A DNA stretch of 64,000 nt, from contig JAJDXO010000043.1 of assembly GCA_022823235.1 (NCBI GenBank), positions 1 to 64,000 of the forward strand. The letters run 5' to 3'. A program made the translations under genes and the position numbers. This stretch comes from Rhodospirillales bacterium (GTDB lineage Bacteria; Pseudomonadota; Alphaproteobacteria; Rhodospirillales; UBA2165). The notes beneath the pieces were generated by a model. The model made no database searches, was not told the DNA's origin, and saw nothing but the letters and a program-made list of their open reading frames with translations. Below are positions 16,436 through 25,760 of this stretch, one piece after another (position 1 is the stretch's first letter; every line of letters starts with the position of its first letter).

Positions 16436-16756
16436 TTGATCCGTGTCATCTCCTGGATCGCCATGGTGGCCGTTGGCCTGGCAATTATCGTATTCGCCGT
16501 CGCCAACCGGTCGCCGCTGGAGATCGACCTCTGGCCGCTCCCGTTCGCACCGGTCGTGCCGAGTTTCGCCGTCGTCCTGGGCGCGGCATTCGTCGGGTTC
16601 GTCGCGGGGGGCGTCATAACCTGGCTGTCCGCCGGCGGAACGCGCCGCCGAGCCCGCCAGGAGCACCGGCGCGCCGATACCCTCGAAAAGGACCTGGAAA
16701 CCCTCAAATCCAAGATCGACGAGCTCGACAAGAGCGGCAACAACACCGCGGCCTGA
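16436..16756 (+). CDS. LapA-domain inner-membrane protein
   Basis: The 106-residue protein has two membrane segments (about 5-23 and 42-65) separated by the LapA signature FAVANRSPLEIDLWPLPF. A charged coiled-coil tail follows (LEKDLETLKSKIDELDK). LapA-family proteins take part in lipopolysaccharide assembly control in enterics. The start is an unusual TTG, supported by AAGGAG at 16421-16426. Confidence 0.88.
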   Translation: MIRVISWIAMVAVGLAIIVFAVANRSPLEIDLWPLPFAPVVPSFAVVLGAAFVGFVAGGVITWLSAGGTRRRARQEHRRADTLEKDLETLKSKIDELDKSGNNTAA

Positions 16757-16826
16757 CGATCCGTCTAGCGCCGCAACCCCGGGGGCTGTATAAGACGGCG
16801 ACCCCGCCAAGCCTGGAGCATTGCGT

Positions 16827-17552
16827 ATGACCCTGCCGCCCCACGAACGCGTCTTTGTCCCTCTCGATACGCCGGATCTCGACCGCGCCAAGGCGGTTGC
16901 TTCCGATGTCGCGGGTCATGTCGGCGGCGTGAAGGTCGGCAAGGAGTTGTTCACGGCGCTTGGGCCCGGCGCCGTTCTGGAGATCACCGGGGGAAAAATA
17001 CCGCTGTTTCTCGATCTCAAATTTCACGACATCCCGAACACGGTCGCCGGCGCCGTCGGAAGCGCCGTCAACATGAAACCGTACATGCTCAACGTTCACG
17101 CCGCGGGCGGGCGCGCCATGATGCGGGCGGCAGCCGAGGCGGCCGGGGAGGCGGCAGCGAAGACCGGGCTTCAAAAACCCTTGGTGCTCGGCGTCACCGT
17201 GCTCACGTCGCTTGACGACAGCGACCTCAGGGACACCGGCGTCCCTGATCCGACGCCGGATCAGGTAAGGCGGTTGGCGGCCCTCACCCAGGAGAGCGGA
17301 TTGGACGGCGTGGTCTGTTCGGGGCGCGAAATCGAAACCCTGCGGGCGCAATGCGGTCCGGATTTCAAACTCGTGGTACCCGGAATCCGGCCTCGCTGGG
17401 CGTCCGCGGACGACCAGAAGCGGGTTCTCACACCCGCGGATGCCGTCAGCCGCGGGGCGGATTACCTGGTGATCGGACGGCCGATCACCGGCGCCGCAGA
17501 TCCCGCGGAGGCCGCCGGCAGGATCCGAGATGAACTCGCCGAGGCCGCTTGA
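16827..17552 (+). CDS. pyrF: Orotidine 5'-phosphate decarboxylase
   Basis: The 241-residue enzyme makes UMP. It has FVPLDTPD at the N-terminus, KVGKELF, the catalytic LDLKFHDIPNTV motif (Asp-Lys-x-x-Asp), and the phosphate-binding VPGIRP with the later VIGRPIT. The ATG at 16827 is preferred to a TTG two codons earlier. Its 3' end overlaps trpF by 23 bp. Confidence 0.96.
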   Translation: MTLPPHERVFVPLDTPDLDRAKAVASDVAGHVGGVKVGKELFTALGPGAVLEITGGKIPLFLDLKFHDIPNTVAGAVGSAVNMKPYMLNVHAAGGRAMMRAAAEAAGEAAAKTGLQKPLVLGVTVLTSLDDSDLRDTGVPDPTPDQVRRLAALTQESGLDGVVCSGREIETLRAQCGPDFKLVVPGIRPRWASADDQKRVLTPADAVSRGADYLVIGRPITGAADPAEAAGRIRDELAEAA

Positions 17553-18213
17553 GGTAAAGATCTGCGGCCTTGACCGCCCGGAAACCGTCGCCGCCGCGGC
17601 GGCGGCGGGCGCGGACTATGCCGGATTCGCCTTCTATGCGCGGTCACCGAGAAATCTGAGCCCTGCCCGTGCGGCCGAGCTCATCGGGCTGGTTCCAAAG
17701 CGCGTGGTCCGGGTCGGATTTTTCGTCGACCCCAGCGACGAACACATCGACAGCGTCCTTGAAGCGGCGTCCCTGGACCTCCTTCAGCTCCATGGCGATG
17801 AGACGCCGGACCGGGTCGGAGAGATCAAGGAACGCACGCGCCTCCCGGTCATGAAGGTAATTTCCGTGGCCGGCGCGGCCGACCTCGACCGCGCCGATGA
17901 TTTCCGGGGCATTGCGGACCGCTTTCTCTTCGACGCCAAACCGCCCGCGGACATGACGGATGCCCTTCCCGGCGGCAACGCGCTGACGTTCGATTGGCGG
18001 TTGCTGTCGGAACGCCGGATCGACACCCCCTGGATGATTGCCGGCGGCCTGACCGACCGGAACGTGGCCCGGGCCGTCCAAATCTCGGGCGCCGGGGCCG
18101 TTGACGTGTCGTCCGGGGTCGAGGACCGGCCGGGCGTGAAAAACGTCGATAAGATTCAACGGTTTATCGGCGCAGCCCGATCCGTGCCGGTCAACGCACG
18201 GACCATGAAATAA
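17530..18213 (+). CDS. trpF: Phosphoribosylanthranilate isomerase
   Basis: The 227-residue TIM-barrel enzyme of tryptophan synthesis begins [13 protein letters not shown], with the catalytic Cys in KICG. It continues with [34 protein letters not shown] (catalytic Asp) and the C-terminal [10 protein letters not shown] and VDVSSGVED phosphate-binding loops. It overlaps pyrF by 23 bp, so the two are translationally linked. Confidence 0.96.
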   Translation: MNSPRPLEVKICGLDRPETVAAAAAAGADYAGFAFYARSPRNLSPARAAELIGLVPKRVVRVGFFVDPSDEHIDSVLEAASLDLLQLHGDETPDRVGEIKERTRLPVMKVISVAGAADLDRADDFRGIADRFLFDAKPPADMTDALPGGNALTFDWRLLSERRIDTPWMIAGGLTDRNVARAVQISGAGAVDVSSGVEDRPGVKNVDKIQRFIGAARSVPVNARTMK

Positions 18214-18281
18214 CCCTCGTTGCACCGGCGACGGTGTGGTTTATTAGCGGCCGATCCGGAAACCAGGGCCACGATTACGGC

Positions 18282-19496
18282 ATGACCAAGCCCAACACCT
18301 ACCAGCGAGGTCCCGACAGCGACGGGCATTTCGGAATCTATGGCGGCCGATACGTCGCCGAAACCCTGATGCCCCTCATTCTCGATGTCGAGCGGGCCTA
18401 TGACGAGGCCCGCAACGACCCGGCGTTCCGGGCGGAACTGAGCTCTTACTTGACGAGTTACGTGGGCCGGCCGACGCCGCTCTACCTCGCCGAACGCCTG
18501 ACCGAACAGTTGGGGGGCGCGCGAATCTACTTCAAGCGCGAGGACCTCAATCATACCGGCGCCCATAAGATCAACAATTGCATGGGACAGATTCTGCTCG
18601 CCAAACGGATGGGCAAGCGCCGCATCATCGCCGAAACCGGCGCCGGTCAGCACGGCGTCGCCACCGCAACCGTGTGCGCCTTGTTCGGTCTGGAGTGCGT
18701 TGTCTATATGGGCGAGGTCGACATCGAACGGCAAGCACCCAACGTATTTCGGATGAAGATGCTCGGCGCCGAGGTTCGGCCGGTAACGTCGGGCTCCGGG
18801 ACCCTGAAAGACGCCATGAACGACGCGCTCCGCGACTGGGTGGCGACGGTCGACGATACCTACTACCTGATCGGAACCGTGGCCGGACCGCACCCCTATC
18901 CGACCATGGTCCGGGACTACCAGTCGGTGATCGGCGAAGAGACGAAGACGCAGATAAACGAAATCGAGGGACGAAACCCCGATACGCTTCTCGCCTGCAT
19001 CGGCGGCGGATCGAACGCGATCGGCATGTTTCATCCGTTCCTCGATGACGACGGGGTCCGGATTATCGCCGTGGAAGCCTCGGGCGAAGGGATCGAGACA
19101 GGCAGGCACGCCGCCAGCCTGACCGCGGGAGAGCCCGGCGTCCTGCACGGCAACCGGACCTATCTGCTGCAGGACGGCGACGGCCAGATCACCGAAGCCC
19201 ACAGCATCTCGGCCGGTCTGGACTATCCGGGCATCGGGCCCGAACACGCCTGGCTCCACGACATCGGCCGCGTCGAGTACGTGTCGATCCGGGACGATGA
19301 GGCCGTGGACGCCTTTCAACTCTGCACCGAGGCCGAGGGAATCATTCCGGCCCTCGAATCCGCCCACGCGGTGGCCCATGCGGCAAAGATCGCCCCCGAT
19401 CTCCCCCCGGACCACCTGATGGTCATAAATATGAGCGGACGGGGCGACAAGGACCTCGAATCCGTCGGCGCCTACCTGAAAGCGCGCGGGTCATGA
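18282..19496 (+). CDS. trpB: Tryptophan synthase beta chain
   Basis: The 404-residue PLP enzyme condenses indole with serine. K96 in [13 protein letters not shown] forms the Schiff base, [10 protein letters not shown] binds the PLP phosphate, and the C-terminal segment ends [13 protein letters not shown]. The ATG at 18282 is chosen because the family N-terminus ([20 protein letters not shown]) begins there. It overlaps trpA by 4 bp (ATGA). Confidence 0.97.
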   Translation: MTKPNTYQRGPDSDGHFGIYGGRYVAETLMPLILDVERAYDEARNDPAFRAELSSYLTSYVGRPTPLYLAERLTEQLGGARIYFKREDLNHTGAHKINNCMGQILLAKRMGKRRIIAETGAGQHGVATATVCALFGLECVVYMGEVDIERQAPNVFRMKMLGAEVRPVTSGSGTLKDAMNDALRDWVATVDDTYYLIGTVAGPHPYPTMVRDYQSVIGEETKTQINEIEGRNPDTLLACIGGGSNAIGMFHPFLDDDGVRIIAVEASGEGIETGRHAASLTAGEPGVLHGNRTYLLQDGDGQITEAHSISAGLDYPGIGPEHAWLHDIGRVEYVSIRDDEAVDAFQLCTEAEGIIPALESAHAVAHAAKIAPDLPPDHLMVINMSGRGDKDLESVGAYLKARGS

Positions 19497-20308
19497 GCGG
19501 CACGCGGATATCCGCCCGGTTCGACCGGCTGAAATCGGAGAACCGTTCTGGGCTGGTCACGTTCATTACCGCGGGCGATCCGGACCGCGGGACCTCGCAA
19601 TCCATATTGGATGCGCTGCCCGAGGCCGGCGCCGATCTCATCGAATTGGGAATGCCGTTTTCCGATCCCATGGCCGACGGGCCGGCCATTCAGGCGTCGA
19701 GCCTGCGGGCGCTCAAGAACGGCGCCAACATGAAGCAGACCCTGGAAATGGTGGCGTCGTTCCGAAAGAACGACGGACAGACGCCCGTCATCCTGATGGG
19801 GTACTACAATCCCATCCATGCCTACGGACCCGAAAAGTTCATGGCCGATGCCAAGCGCGCCGGCGTCGACGGCTTGATCGTCGTCGACCTGCCGCCCGAG
19901 GAGACCGAGCTTCGGCAGCCTGTCGAAGCCGCCGGGCTGGACTTCATCTACCTGACCGCGCCGACCACCGGTGACGACCGCCTGCCCCACGTGGTCGAAC
20001 ACGCCGGGGGGTTCGTCTACTACGTCTCGATAACGGGAATTACCGGCACGAAATCAGCCAAAGCCGGCGCGGTTGAAACAGCCGTCGAGCGAATTCGCCG
20101 CCACACCGGCCTGCCCATCGCCGTCGGATTTGGCATCAGGACTCCGGCGCAGGCGGCTGAAATCGGCAAGTTTGCCGATGCCGTCGTGGTCGGTTCCGCC
20201 CTGGTCTCCCGAATCGAGGAAAATCTGAACGGCGACGGGCCGGCGGCGGCGTGCCGGGATGCCGTCCTCGGACTGGTCAGGGATCTGGCGGGCGGATTGA
20301 AGAGCTAG
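19493..20308 (+). CDS. trpA: Tryptophan synthase alpha chain
   Basis: The 271-residue barrel cleaves indole-3-glycerol phosphate. The catalytic Glu51 and Asp62 lie in [17 protein letters not shown], followed by [16 protein letters not shown], the phosphate-binding YVSITGITG and AVGFGIRTP. It follows trpB with a 4-bp overlap. In many related genomes accD follows trpA; here folC follows directly. Confidence 0.97.
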   Translation: MSGTRISARFDRLKSENRSGLVTFITAGDPDRGTSQSILDALPEAGADLIELGMPFSDPMADGPAIQASSLRALKNGANMKQTLEMVASFRKNDGQTPVILMGYYNPIHAYGPEKFMADAKRAGVDGLIVVDLPPEETELRQPVEAAGLDFIYLTAPTTGDDRLPHVVEHAGGFVYYVSITGITGTKSAKAGAVETAVERIRRHTGLPIAVGFGIRTPAQAAEIGKFADAVVVGSALVSRIEENLNGDGPAAACRDAVLGLVRDLAGGLKS

Positions 20309-20330
20309 CCGAAATTCCGAGCGCATCGCG

Positions 20331-21611
20331 GTGACCGCAACCTCTCTTATCGACCGGCTCAATCAACGTCACCCCAAGGTGATCGACCTCTCCCTGGACC
20401 GGATTCGGCTCCTGCTCGACAGGCTGGATCACCCCGAACGCAGGCTGCCGCCGGTGGTCCATGTGGCCGGCACCAACGGGAAGGGCTCGGTGATTGCCTT
20501 CCTGCGCGCGTTCGCCGAAGCCGCCGGTCTCAAGGTTCACGTTTACACCTCGCCGCACCTGATACGCTTCAACGAACGAATTCGCATTGCCGGAAATTTG
20601 ATTGCCGACGACCGGCTGCTGGAACTGCTGGAGGAGTGCGAGGCGGCGGCGGGCGGCGACCCCGTCACTTTTTTCGAGATAACCACCGCCGTCGCCTACC
20701 TCGCATTTTCAAGGACACCCGCGGACCTGGCGCTCATCGAAACCGGTCTCGGCGGCCGTCTGGATGCGACGAATGTTCTCGACGCGCCCGCCGTGACGGC
20801 GTTGACCCCGATCTCCCTGGATCATCAGGGGTATCTGGGAAATGAGCTGAGCGGGATCGCCGGTGAGAAAGCCGCCATCATGAAACCCGGCGTGCCGTGC
20901 ATCGTCGCCCGGCAGCCGGACGAAGCGATGACGGTCATAAGGGAAAAGGCGGCCGAAATCGGCGCCAACCTGCTGGTTTCAGGCCAGGATTGGTCCGTCG
21001 AGCGGGAACGGGACCGGATGGCCGTCGAAACGCCGGGCAAACGCCGGGACCTGCCCGTCCCCATACTCGCCGGCGACCACCAGATCGGGAATGCCGCCCA
21101 GGCAATTGCGTGCCTCGATTCGCTCGGCGGAGTCCCGATTCCCGACGCAGCCATCGCCAAGGGCCTCAACGGCGCCGACTGGCCCGCCCGCCTCCAACGG
21201 CTGACCAAAGGGCCGCTGCTGGACGAACTCCCGCCGGGGTGGGAAGTCTGGTTGGATGGGGGACACAACGGCGGCGCCGGAATCGCCTTGGCCCGGCAGG
21301 CGGCGCGCTGGAAAGACCGTCCGCTGGCGCTGATGGTCGGCATGCTGAAGTCCAAGGATACGCGGGCATTTCTCGAACCCCTCGCGCCCCATGCCCGACT
21401 CGCCGTGGCGGTGAAAATTCCCGGCGAAGACGGCGCATGGTCCGCCGAGGACCTGGCCGGGCAGGCAACGGCGGCCGGCATGACCGCCCTCGAAGCCGGC
21501 GGACCGCATCCGGCCGCGCAGGAAATTCTGTCCCGCCTGGACCGCCCGGGCAGAATCCTGATTTGCGGATCACTCTATCTGGCGGGTGAAATCCTCAAGA
21601 CCCACGCCTGA
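20331..21611 (+). CDS. folC: Dihydrofolate synthase/folylpolyglutamate synthase
   Basis: The 426-residue Mur-ligase-type enzyme adds glutamate to dihydropteroate and folates. It has the P-loop HVAGTNGKGSV, the YTSPHLIRFNERI loop, ETGLGGRLDATNV and SLDHQGYLG in the central domain, and a C-terminal domain with LDGGHNGGA. GTG start 22 bp after the trpA stop. It is the last gene of the plus-strand block and converges with trxA. Confidence 0.95.
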   Translation: MTATSLIDRLNQRHPKVIDLSLDRIRLLLDRLDHPERRLPPVVHVAGTNGKGSVIAFLRAFAEAAGLKVHVYTSPHLIRFNERIRIAGNLIADDRLLELLEECEAAAGGDPVTFFEITTAVAYLAFSRTPADLALIETGLGGRLDATNVLDAPAVTALTPISLDHQGYLGNELSGIAGEKAAIMKPGVPCIVARQPDEAMTVIREKAAEIGANLLVSGQDWSVERERDRMAVETPGKRRDLPVPILAGDHQIGNAAQAIACLDSLGGVPIPDAAIAKGLNGADWPARLQRLTKGPLLDELPPGWEVWLDGGHNGGAGIALARQAARWKDRPLALMVGMLKSKDTRAFLEPLAPHARLAVAVKIPGEDGAWSAEDLAGQATAAGMTALEAGGPHPAAQEILSRLDRPGRILICGSLYLAGEILKTHA

Positions 21612-21880
21612 ACCGGCGGGTCCCAGGTGTACCTCCTCTCCTCTCGACCTCTGTGTCTCTGTGGTGAATATCCTGGATGCCCCGAACAAGTCGGGGCATG
21701 ACGTCTTGGTTTGTGCCGTATATCCACTCGTCATACCCCGCTTTATGCGGGGTATCCACATTTCCAAACGGGTTTGACCCGGTGACGACGACTTACGGGC
21801 GAGGGGGAAGCGGCGGTGTTGCCCCCAACTGAGTGGAGACCCCAGGACGGGGTCTCGATGAACGGCAGGCGCAATCGGCG
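21612..21880. repeat. Mosaic of intergenic repeats between folC and trxA
   Basis: No gene here. Three repeat types follow each other. A CCTCTGTGTCTCTGTGGTGAA tract lies around 21645-21668. A perfect ATGCCCCGA/TCGGGGCAT hairpin is at 21677-21699. A perfect ATACCCCGC/GCGGGGTAT hairpin is at 21733-21755. GTTTGACCCGGTGACGACGAC at 21771-21792 belongs to the GTCAT-palindrome family. The hairpins may serve as a bidirectional terminator for the two converging genes. Confidence 0.75.
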
Positions 21881-22198
21881 TCAGATGACCGATTCAACCC
21901 ATTCCATGAGCTTGCTCTTGGGCAGCGCGCCGACTTTCATGGAAGCGACCTCGCCGTCCTTGAAAAGCATCAACGTCGGAATTCCGCGTACGCCGTATTT
22001 GGAGGGCGTCTCCGGATTGTCGTCGATATTCACCTTGGCGATCGTGAGTTTGTCGCCGAGTTCGGTGCCGATTTCGTCGAGGGACGGGGCGATCTGTTTA
22101 CAGGGACCGCACCACTCGGCCCAGAAATCCACCAGCACGGGGCCGGATGCCTGAAGCACATCCGAGTCGAACGACGAATCGCTTACTTCCTTGGCCAT
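21881..22198 (-). CDS. trxA: Thioredoxin 1
   Basis: The 105-residue protein has the redox site WAEWCGPCK (C30, C33), the cis-proline region GIPTLMLF and the DFWAEW strand. It is the general cytoplasmic disulfide reductase. It is last in a long minus-strand run after addA, as in other alphaproteobacteria, separated from addA by 91 bp with AGGAAACAGG before the ATG. Confidence 0.96.
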   Translation of the reverse strand: MAKEVSDSSFDSDVLQASGPVLVDFWAEWCGPCKQIAPSLDEIGTELGDKLTIAKVNIDDNPETPSKYGVRGIPTLMLFKDGEVASMKVGALPKSKLMEWVESVI

Positions 22199-22289
22199 AA
22201 CCTGTTTCCTTTCAAACGCCGCACAGCGATGCCGCTCGCGAGGGATGCCATGAATGATGACGTCAATCTATGTGCGGCCCCAATGCCCG

Positions 22290-25200
22290 TCAAGAGACGT
22301 ACCGGTCCGTAAGTTCCACGGGGATTTCCATAGTGATCGGGCCGTCGGTCCAAAGCAGGACGCAGGCGATTTCGCGATCCGGATAGATATCGGCGACCAC
22401 CGAACGGTAGATCGCCAACTGCCGCAAATAGGCCGGGGGCACATCCTCCGGCGACCGGGGCGGCGGCCGGTTGGTCTTGTAATCGACGATGGTGACCTTT
22501 TTCTCGCCGACCAGGATTCGGTCGATCTGGCCGGAGACGGCCCGGTCGCCCACGAGGCCGACAATCGGCACCTCGGCCCGCGATCCTTTCCCGAACAGCG
22601 GGGCCGCGGCCGGATCTTCCATGACCGCCAGGGTCTCGCGGGCAATCCGTTCCCGGTCCGCCGGCCCGAGGTCCCGCGCGGCGCCGGACAAATACGCCGC
22701 CGCGGCGCCGGGCCGTGATTCCCCGGGAAGGTCCGGCAGCGTCTGAAGAAGGTTGTGGATCAACAGCCCCCGGCGAAACCGCTCCGAACCGTCCTGGCCG
22801 AGCGGCGACCGGACCGGCGGGTCGTCATCCGCCGGCCGCGACGGGCTGAGCGGCCGCGGCAGTGGGGCTTCCGGCGCCGCCGGCTCGTCCGCCCAGCTCG
22901 GCAGCGGTATTGGATCGGGCTCCTGCGGCTCCGGGGTCTTCTTGATTTCCTTCGTTTGAGGCGCCGCAAGACGAAGAATCTCCCCGGCCGGCTCACTGTC
23001 CCATTCGGCGAGTATGGGATCATCGACAGCCTCGGCAAGGGGCTCGAGCGCTTGAGCGATCAACTCGTACCAATTGCCCTCGGGCGCCTTATTCTTCGTT
23101 TCCCAGCCGCAGATGTAGAGCCGGTCTTCCGCCCGGGTCATGGCGACGTAGAGCAGCCGCCGATATTCCCGCTGCTGGGCAAGGCGGGCTTCTTCCGCCA
23201 GCCGGTCGCCGACGGTCTCGCGAAATGCCCGGCGCGGCGGCCATAACAGGAACTCCGCGCCGTCCCCGTCCCGGCCGCCCCATAGCAGGCCGCCCGCCTC
23301 GCGCGGCACCTGCATGGTATCCGGCAGGAATACGATCGGCGCCTGCAGGCCCTTGGCGCCGTGAATCGTCATGACCCGAACCGCGCCGCCGCGGCCCTGG
23401 TCCAAATCCCGCTTTACCTCGACCGCGCCGGCCTCCATCCATTGCAGGAACCCCTGAAGCGACGGGGTGTGGCTTCGTTCGAAAGCCAGCGCCAGGTTCA
23501 GGAATTCAGCAAGGGGATCGATCGCCTCGGGCCCGAGCCGGGCGAGCAAACGGCGGCGTCCGCCCCGTGCGCCGAGGATGCCGGCAAACAGCTCATAGGG
23601 GGGCAGGTAATCGGCGGCCGCAAGCACGTCCCGCAGAAATTCGTGGGCGGTGGCAAATCTCGGACTGGACTCCCGGCGGGACTGGAGTTCCGACCACAGG
23701 CTTCCTTCCCGGTTGTAGGCGAGTTCGAACAGTTCCTCTTCGGTCAGGCCGACTATCGGGCTCTTGAATACCGCCGCCAGGGTGAGGTCGTCCTCGGGAA
23801 AAAGCAGAAACCGGCCCAGCGCCAACAGATCCATGACCGCGATGTGCTCGGTGAGCACCAACCGGTCGACCCCCGCGACGTCGATGCCCAATGCCTTGAG
23901 CGCGCGCACCAGATCGTCCACGAAAGCGCCGCGGCGCCTGACCAGAACCATGATGTCGCCGGCGGCGATCGGACGGCCCCTGGATTCGAGCATCTCGCCA
24001 TCGCCGATCATCCGGGAGATGCGGGTGGCGATGATGGCCGCGAGCCGAGCCTGCGGCGTTCCGCCCCTGATCCCCTCGACCGGCGGTTTCCAGCTCTCGG
24101 CCTCATCCGAGTCCAGCGGCGGAACGGGCGGCCACAGTTCCACGAGGCCGCCGGCTCCCTCGCGGGCCGCCTGGTGCACGATCGGGCGGTCATCCAGCGC
24201 CACGCCGTCCCGGGCCGGGACCTGATCGAATACGGCGTCCACGGCGCGAAGGACCGGTTCGACGGACCGGAAGGAAATATTCAGATCCACGTCCGACCAT
24301 CGGCCGCCGGAGCCGGGGATCTTTCCGGCCAGCCGATCCCGTACCGCGGTGAAATTTTCCGGTGCGGCGCCCTGGAAACTGAAAATCGACTGCTTGACGT
24401 CACCAACCGCGAACATGGTGCGATTCGGCTCGCGGGCCCCCTCGCCGGCAAAGAAGTCGTCGATAATCGAATCGACGACGGACCACTGATCCGGGCTGGT
24501 GTCCTGAGCCTCGTCGATCAGGACATGATCGAGACCGCCGTCGAGCTTGTAGAGGACCCAGGACGCGATACCGGGACGCGCGAAAAGCCGCCCGGCATCG
24601 AGAATCAAATCCTCGTAGTCGAGGAGCGCCCGGGACCGCTTCTCCCGCTGATACGTATCGATGAGAATCCGTGAAATCACCGTCAGCGCCCGGGTCGCGC
24701 TGGCCGCCGCCGCCGCCCGGCGCTTGAGGACAAACCGCGCCAGCCGTTCGGCCTCCGCCTCGAGGATTTCCTCGGCGCCGGGCGCGGCCTCCGCGGTCGG
24801 TTTATTGATCAGCCGCTTACGGGGGCGCACCTCATTTTCCCTATGATCCCGGGTCAAGAAATAGTCGAGGTACGGCGTCAGCCCGTCGATCCGTCCCGCC
24901 CGGTCCGCATTCAGCCAGCCGGAAAGCATCTCACCGTTCCCGGCTTCGGACTTGGTACCCTGTTGGAGCGCCTCCGCCGCCATTCTCAGGCCGAGCTGAT
25001 CGAAAGCCGCGTCACCGACCGCTTGTTCGGTCAGGCTCGATACGGTGTCGCCGGGCGCCAGACCGAGCGCATTGCGGACCCTATCGCTCAAGGGCACGGG
25101 CCCTCCCGCCCGGTCCAGCATGCGCCGCAGCCGGCCCCGCTGTCCGGCCAGCGTCGAAATCAGATCCGGAAATTCGAACTCGTAGACATGTTTGGTTATT

Positions 25201-25760
25201 TCGGCGAGGGCATCGGTCAGTTCGGGGTCCCGGGCTTGTTGCGCTTCGCGCAGAATATGCGCTTCGGCAAGAGCGAGGGTTTCCTCCGCGTCGCGTTCGT
25301 CCATCAGCGAAAAGTGGGGCGCGATTTGCGCCTCGATCGGAAATCGGCGCAGCAGCGATTGGCAGAAGGCGTGTATGGTTTCGATGCGCATCCCACCGGG
25401 CGTATCCAGGACCGCCGCGAACAGACGCCGGGCCCGGCGGCAGGTATCCTCGTCGGGTTGCCCGCCGGTCAGCGACGTCAGCGCGTCTCCGAGTTTTTCG
25501 TCCGGCAGCATCGTCCATTGACCAAGCTGTTCGGCGATCCGGCCGGCCATTTCAGCCGCCGCCGCCCGGGTGAACGTCAAGCACAACAGGCGCTCCGGCG
25601 GCGTCCCTTCGAGCAGCAGGCTCAGCACCCGGTCGGTCAGCACCTTGGTCTTGCCCGTGCCGGCCGACGCCGATACCCAGACGGAGCAGTCCGGCCGGGC
25701 GGCTTCTCTTTGCCTGATGGCGGCGAGATCGGCCGCCGGCCCTTTGCCGGCGCCGGTCAC
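22290..25760 (-). CDS. addA: Double-strand break repair helicase-nuclease AddA
   Basis: The 1156-residue UvrD-type helicase has the P-loop SASAGTGKTK (residues ~30-39), HVLIDEAQDTSP (motif II), the later RVMTIHGAKGLQ and YVAMTRAEDRLY motifs, and a C-terminal PD-(D/E)XK nuclease with IVDYKTNRP. It pairs with AddB to process broken ends for RecA. A longer reading frame exists, but the GTG at 25758-25760 overlaps the addB stop (GTGA) and is the natural coupled start. Confidence 0.94.
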   Translation of the reverse strand: MTGAGKGPAADLAAIRQREAARPDCSVWVSASAGTGKTKVLTDRVLSLLLEGTPPERLLCLTFTRAAAAEMAGRIAEQLGQWTMLPDEKLGDALTSLTGGQPDEDTCRRARRLFAAVLDTPGGMRIETIHAFCQSLLRRFPIEAQIAPHFSLMDERDAEETLALAEAHILREAQQARDPELTDALAEITKHVYEFEFPDLISTLAGQRGRLRRMLDRAGGPVPLSDRVRNALGLAPGDTVSSLTEQAVGDAAFDQLGLRMAAEALQQGTKSEAGNGEMLSGWLNADRAGRIDGLTPYLDYFLTRDHRENEVRPRKRLINKPTAEAAPGAEEILEAEAERLARFVLKRRAAAAASATRALTVISRILIDTYQREKRSRALLDYEDLILDAGRLFARPGIASWVLYKLDGGLDHVLIDEAQDTSPDQWSVVDSIIDDFFAGEGAREPNRTMFAVGDVKQSIFSFQGAAPENFTAVRDRLAGKIPGSGGRWSDVDLNISFRSVEPVLRAVDAVFDQVPARDGVALDDRPIVHQAAREGAGGLVELWPPVPPLDSDEAESWKPPVEGIRGGTPQARLAAIIATRISRMIGDGEMLESRGRPIAAGDIMVLVRRRGAFVDDLVRALKALGIDVAGVDRLVLTEHIAVMDLLALGRFLLFPEDDLTLAAVFKSPIVGLTEEELFELAYNREGSLWSELQSRRESSPRFATAHEFLRDVLAAADYLPPYELFAGILGARGGRRRLLARLGPEAIDPLAEFLNLALAFERSHTPSLQGFLQWMEAGAVEVKRDLDQGRGGAVRVMTIHGAKGLQAPIVFLPDTMQVPREAGGLLWGGRDGDGAEFLLWPPRRAFRETVGDRLAEEARLAQQREYRRLLYVAMTRAEDRLYICGWETKNKAPEGNWYELIAQALEPLAEAVDDPILAEWDSEPAGEILRLAAPQTKEIKKTPEPQEPDPIPLPSWADEPAAPEAPLPRPLSPSRPADDDPPVRSPLGQDGSERFRRGLLIHNLLQTLPDLPGESRPGAAAAYLSGAARDLGPADRERIARETLAVMEDPAAAPLFGKGSRAEVPIVGLVGDRAVSGQIDRILVGEKKVTIVDYKTNRPPPRSPEDVPPAYLRQLAIYRSVVADIYPDREIACVLLWTDGPITMEIPVELTDRYVS

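Noticed and set aside
21570..21767. Reverse-strand open frame reading TTETQRSRGE
   Set aside because: It runs through intergenic repeats and overlaps folC; the same peptide arises from a common non-coding repeat, so it is not a gene.
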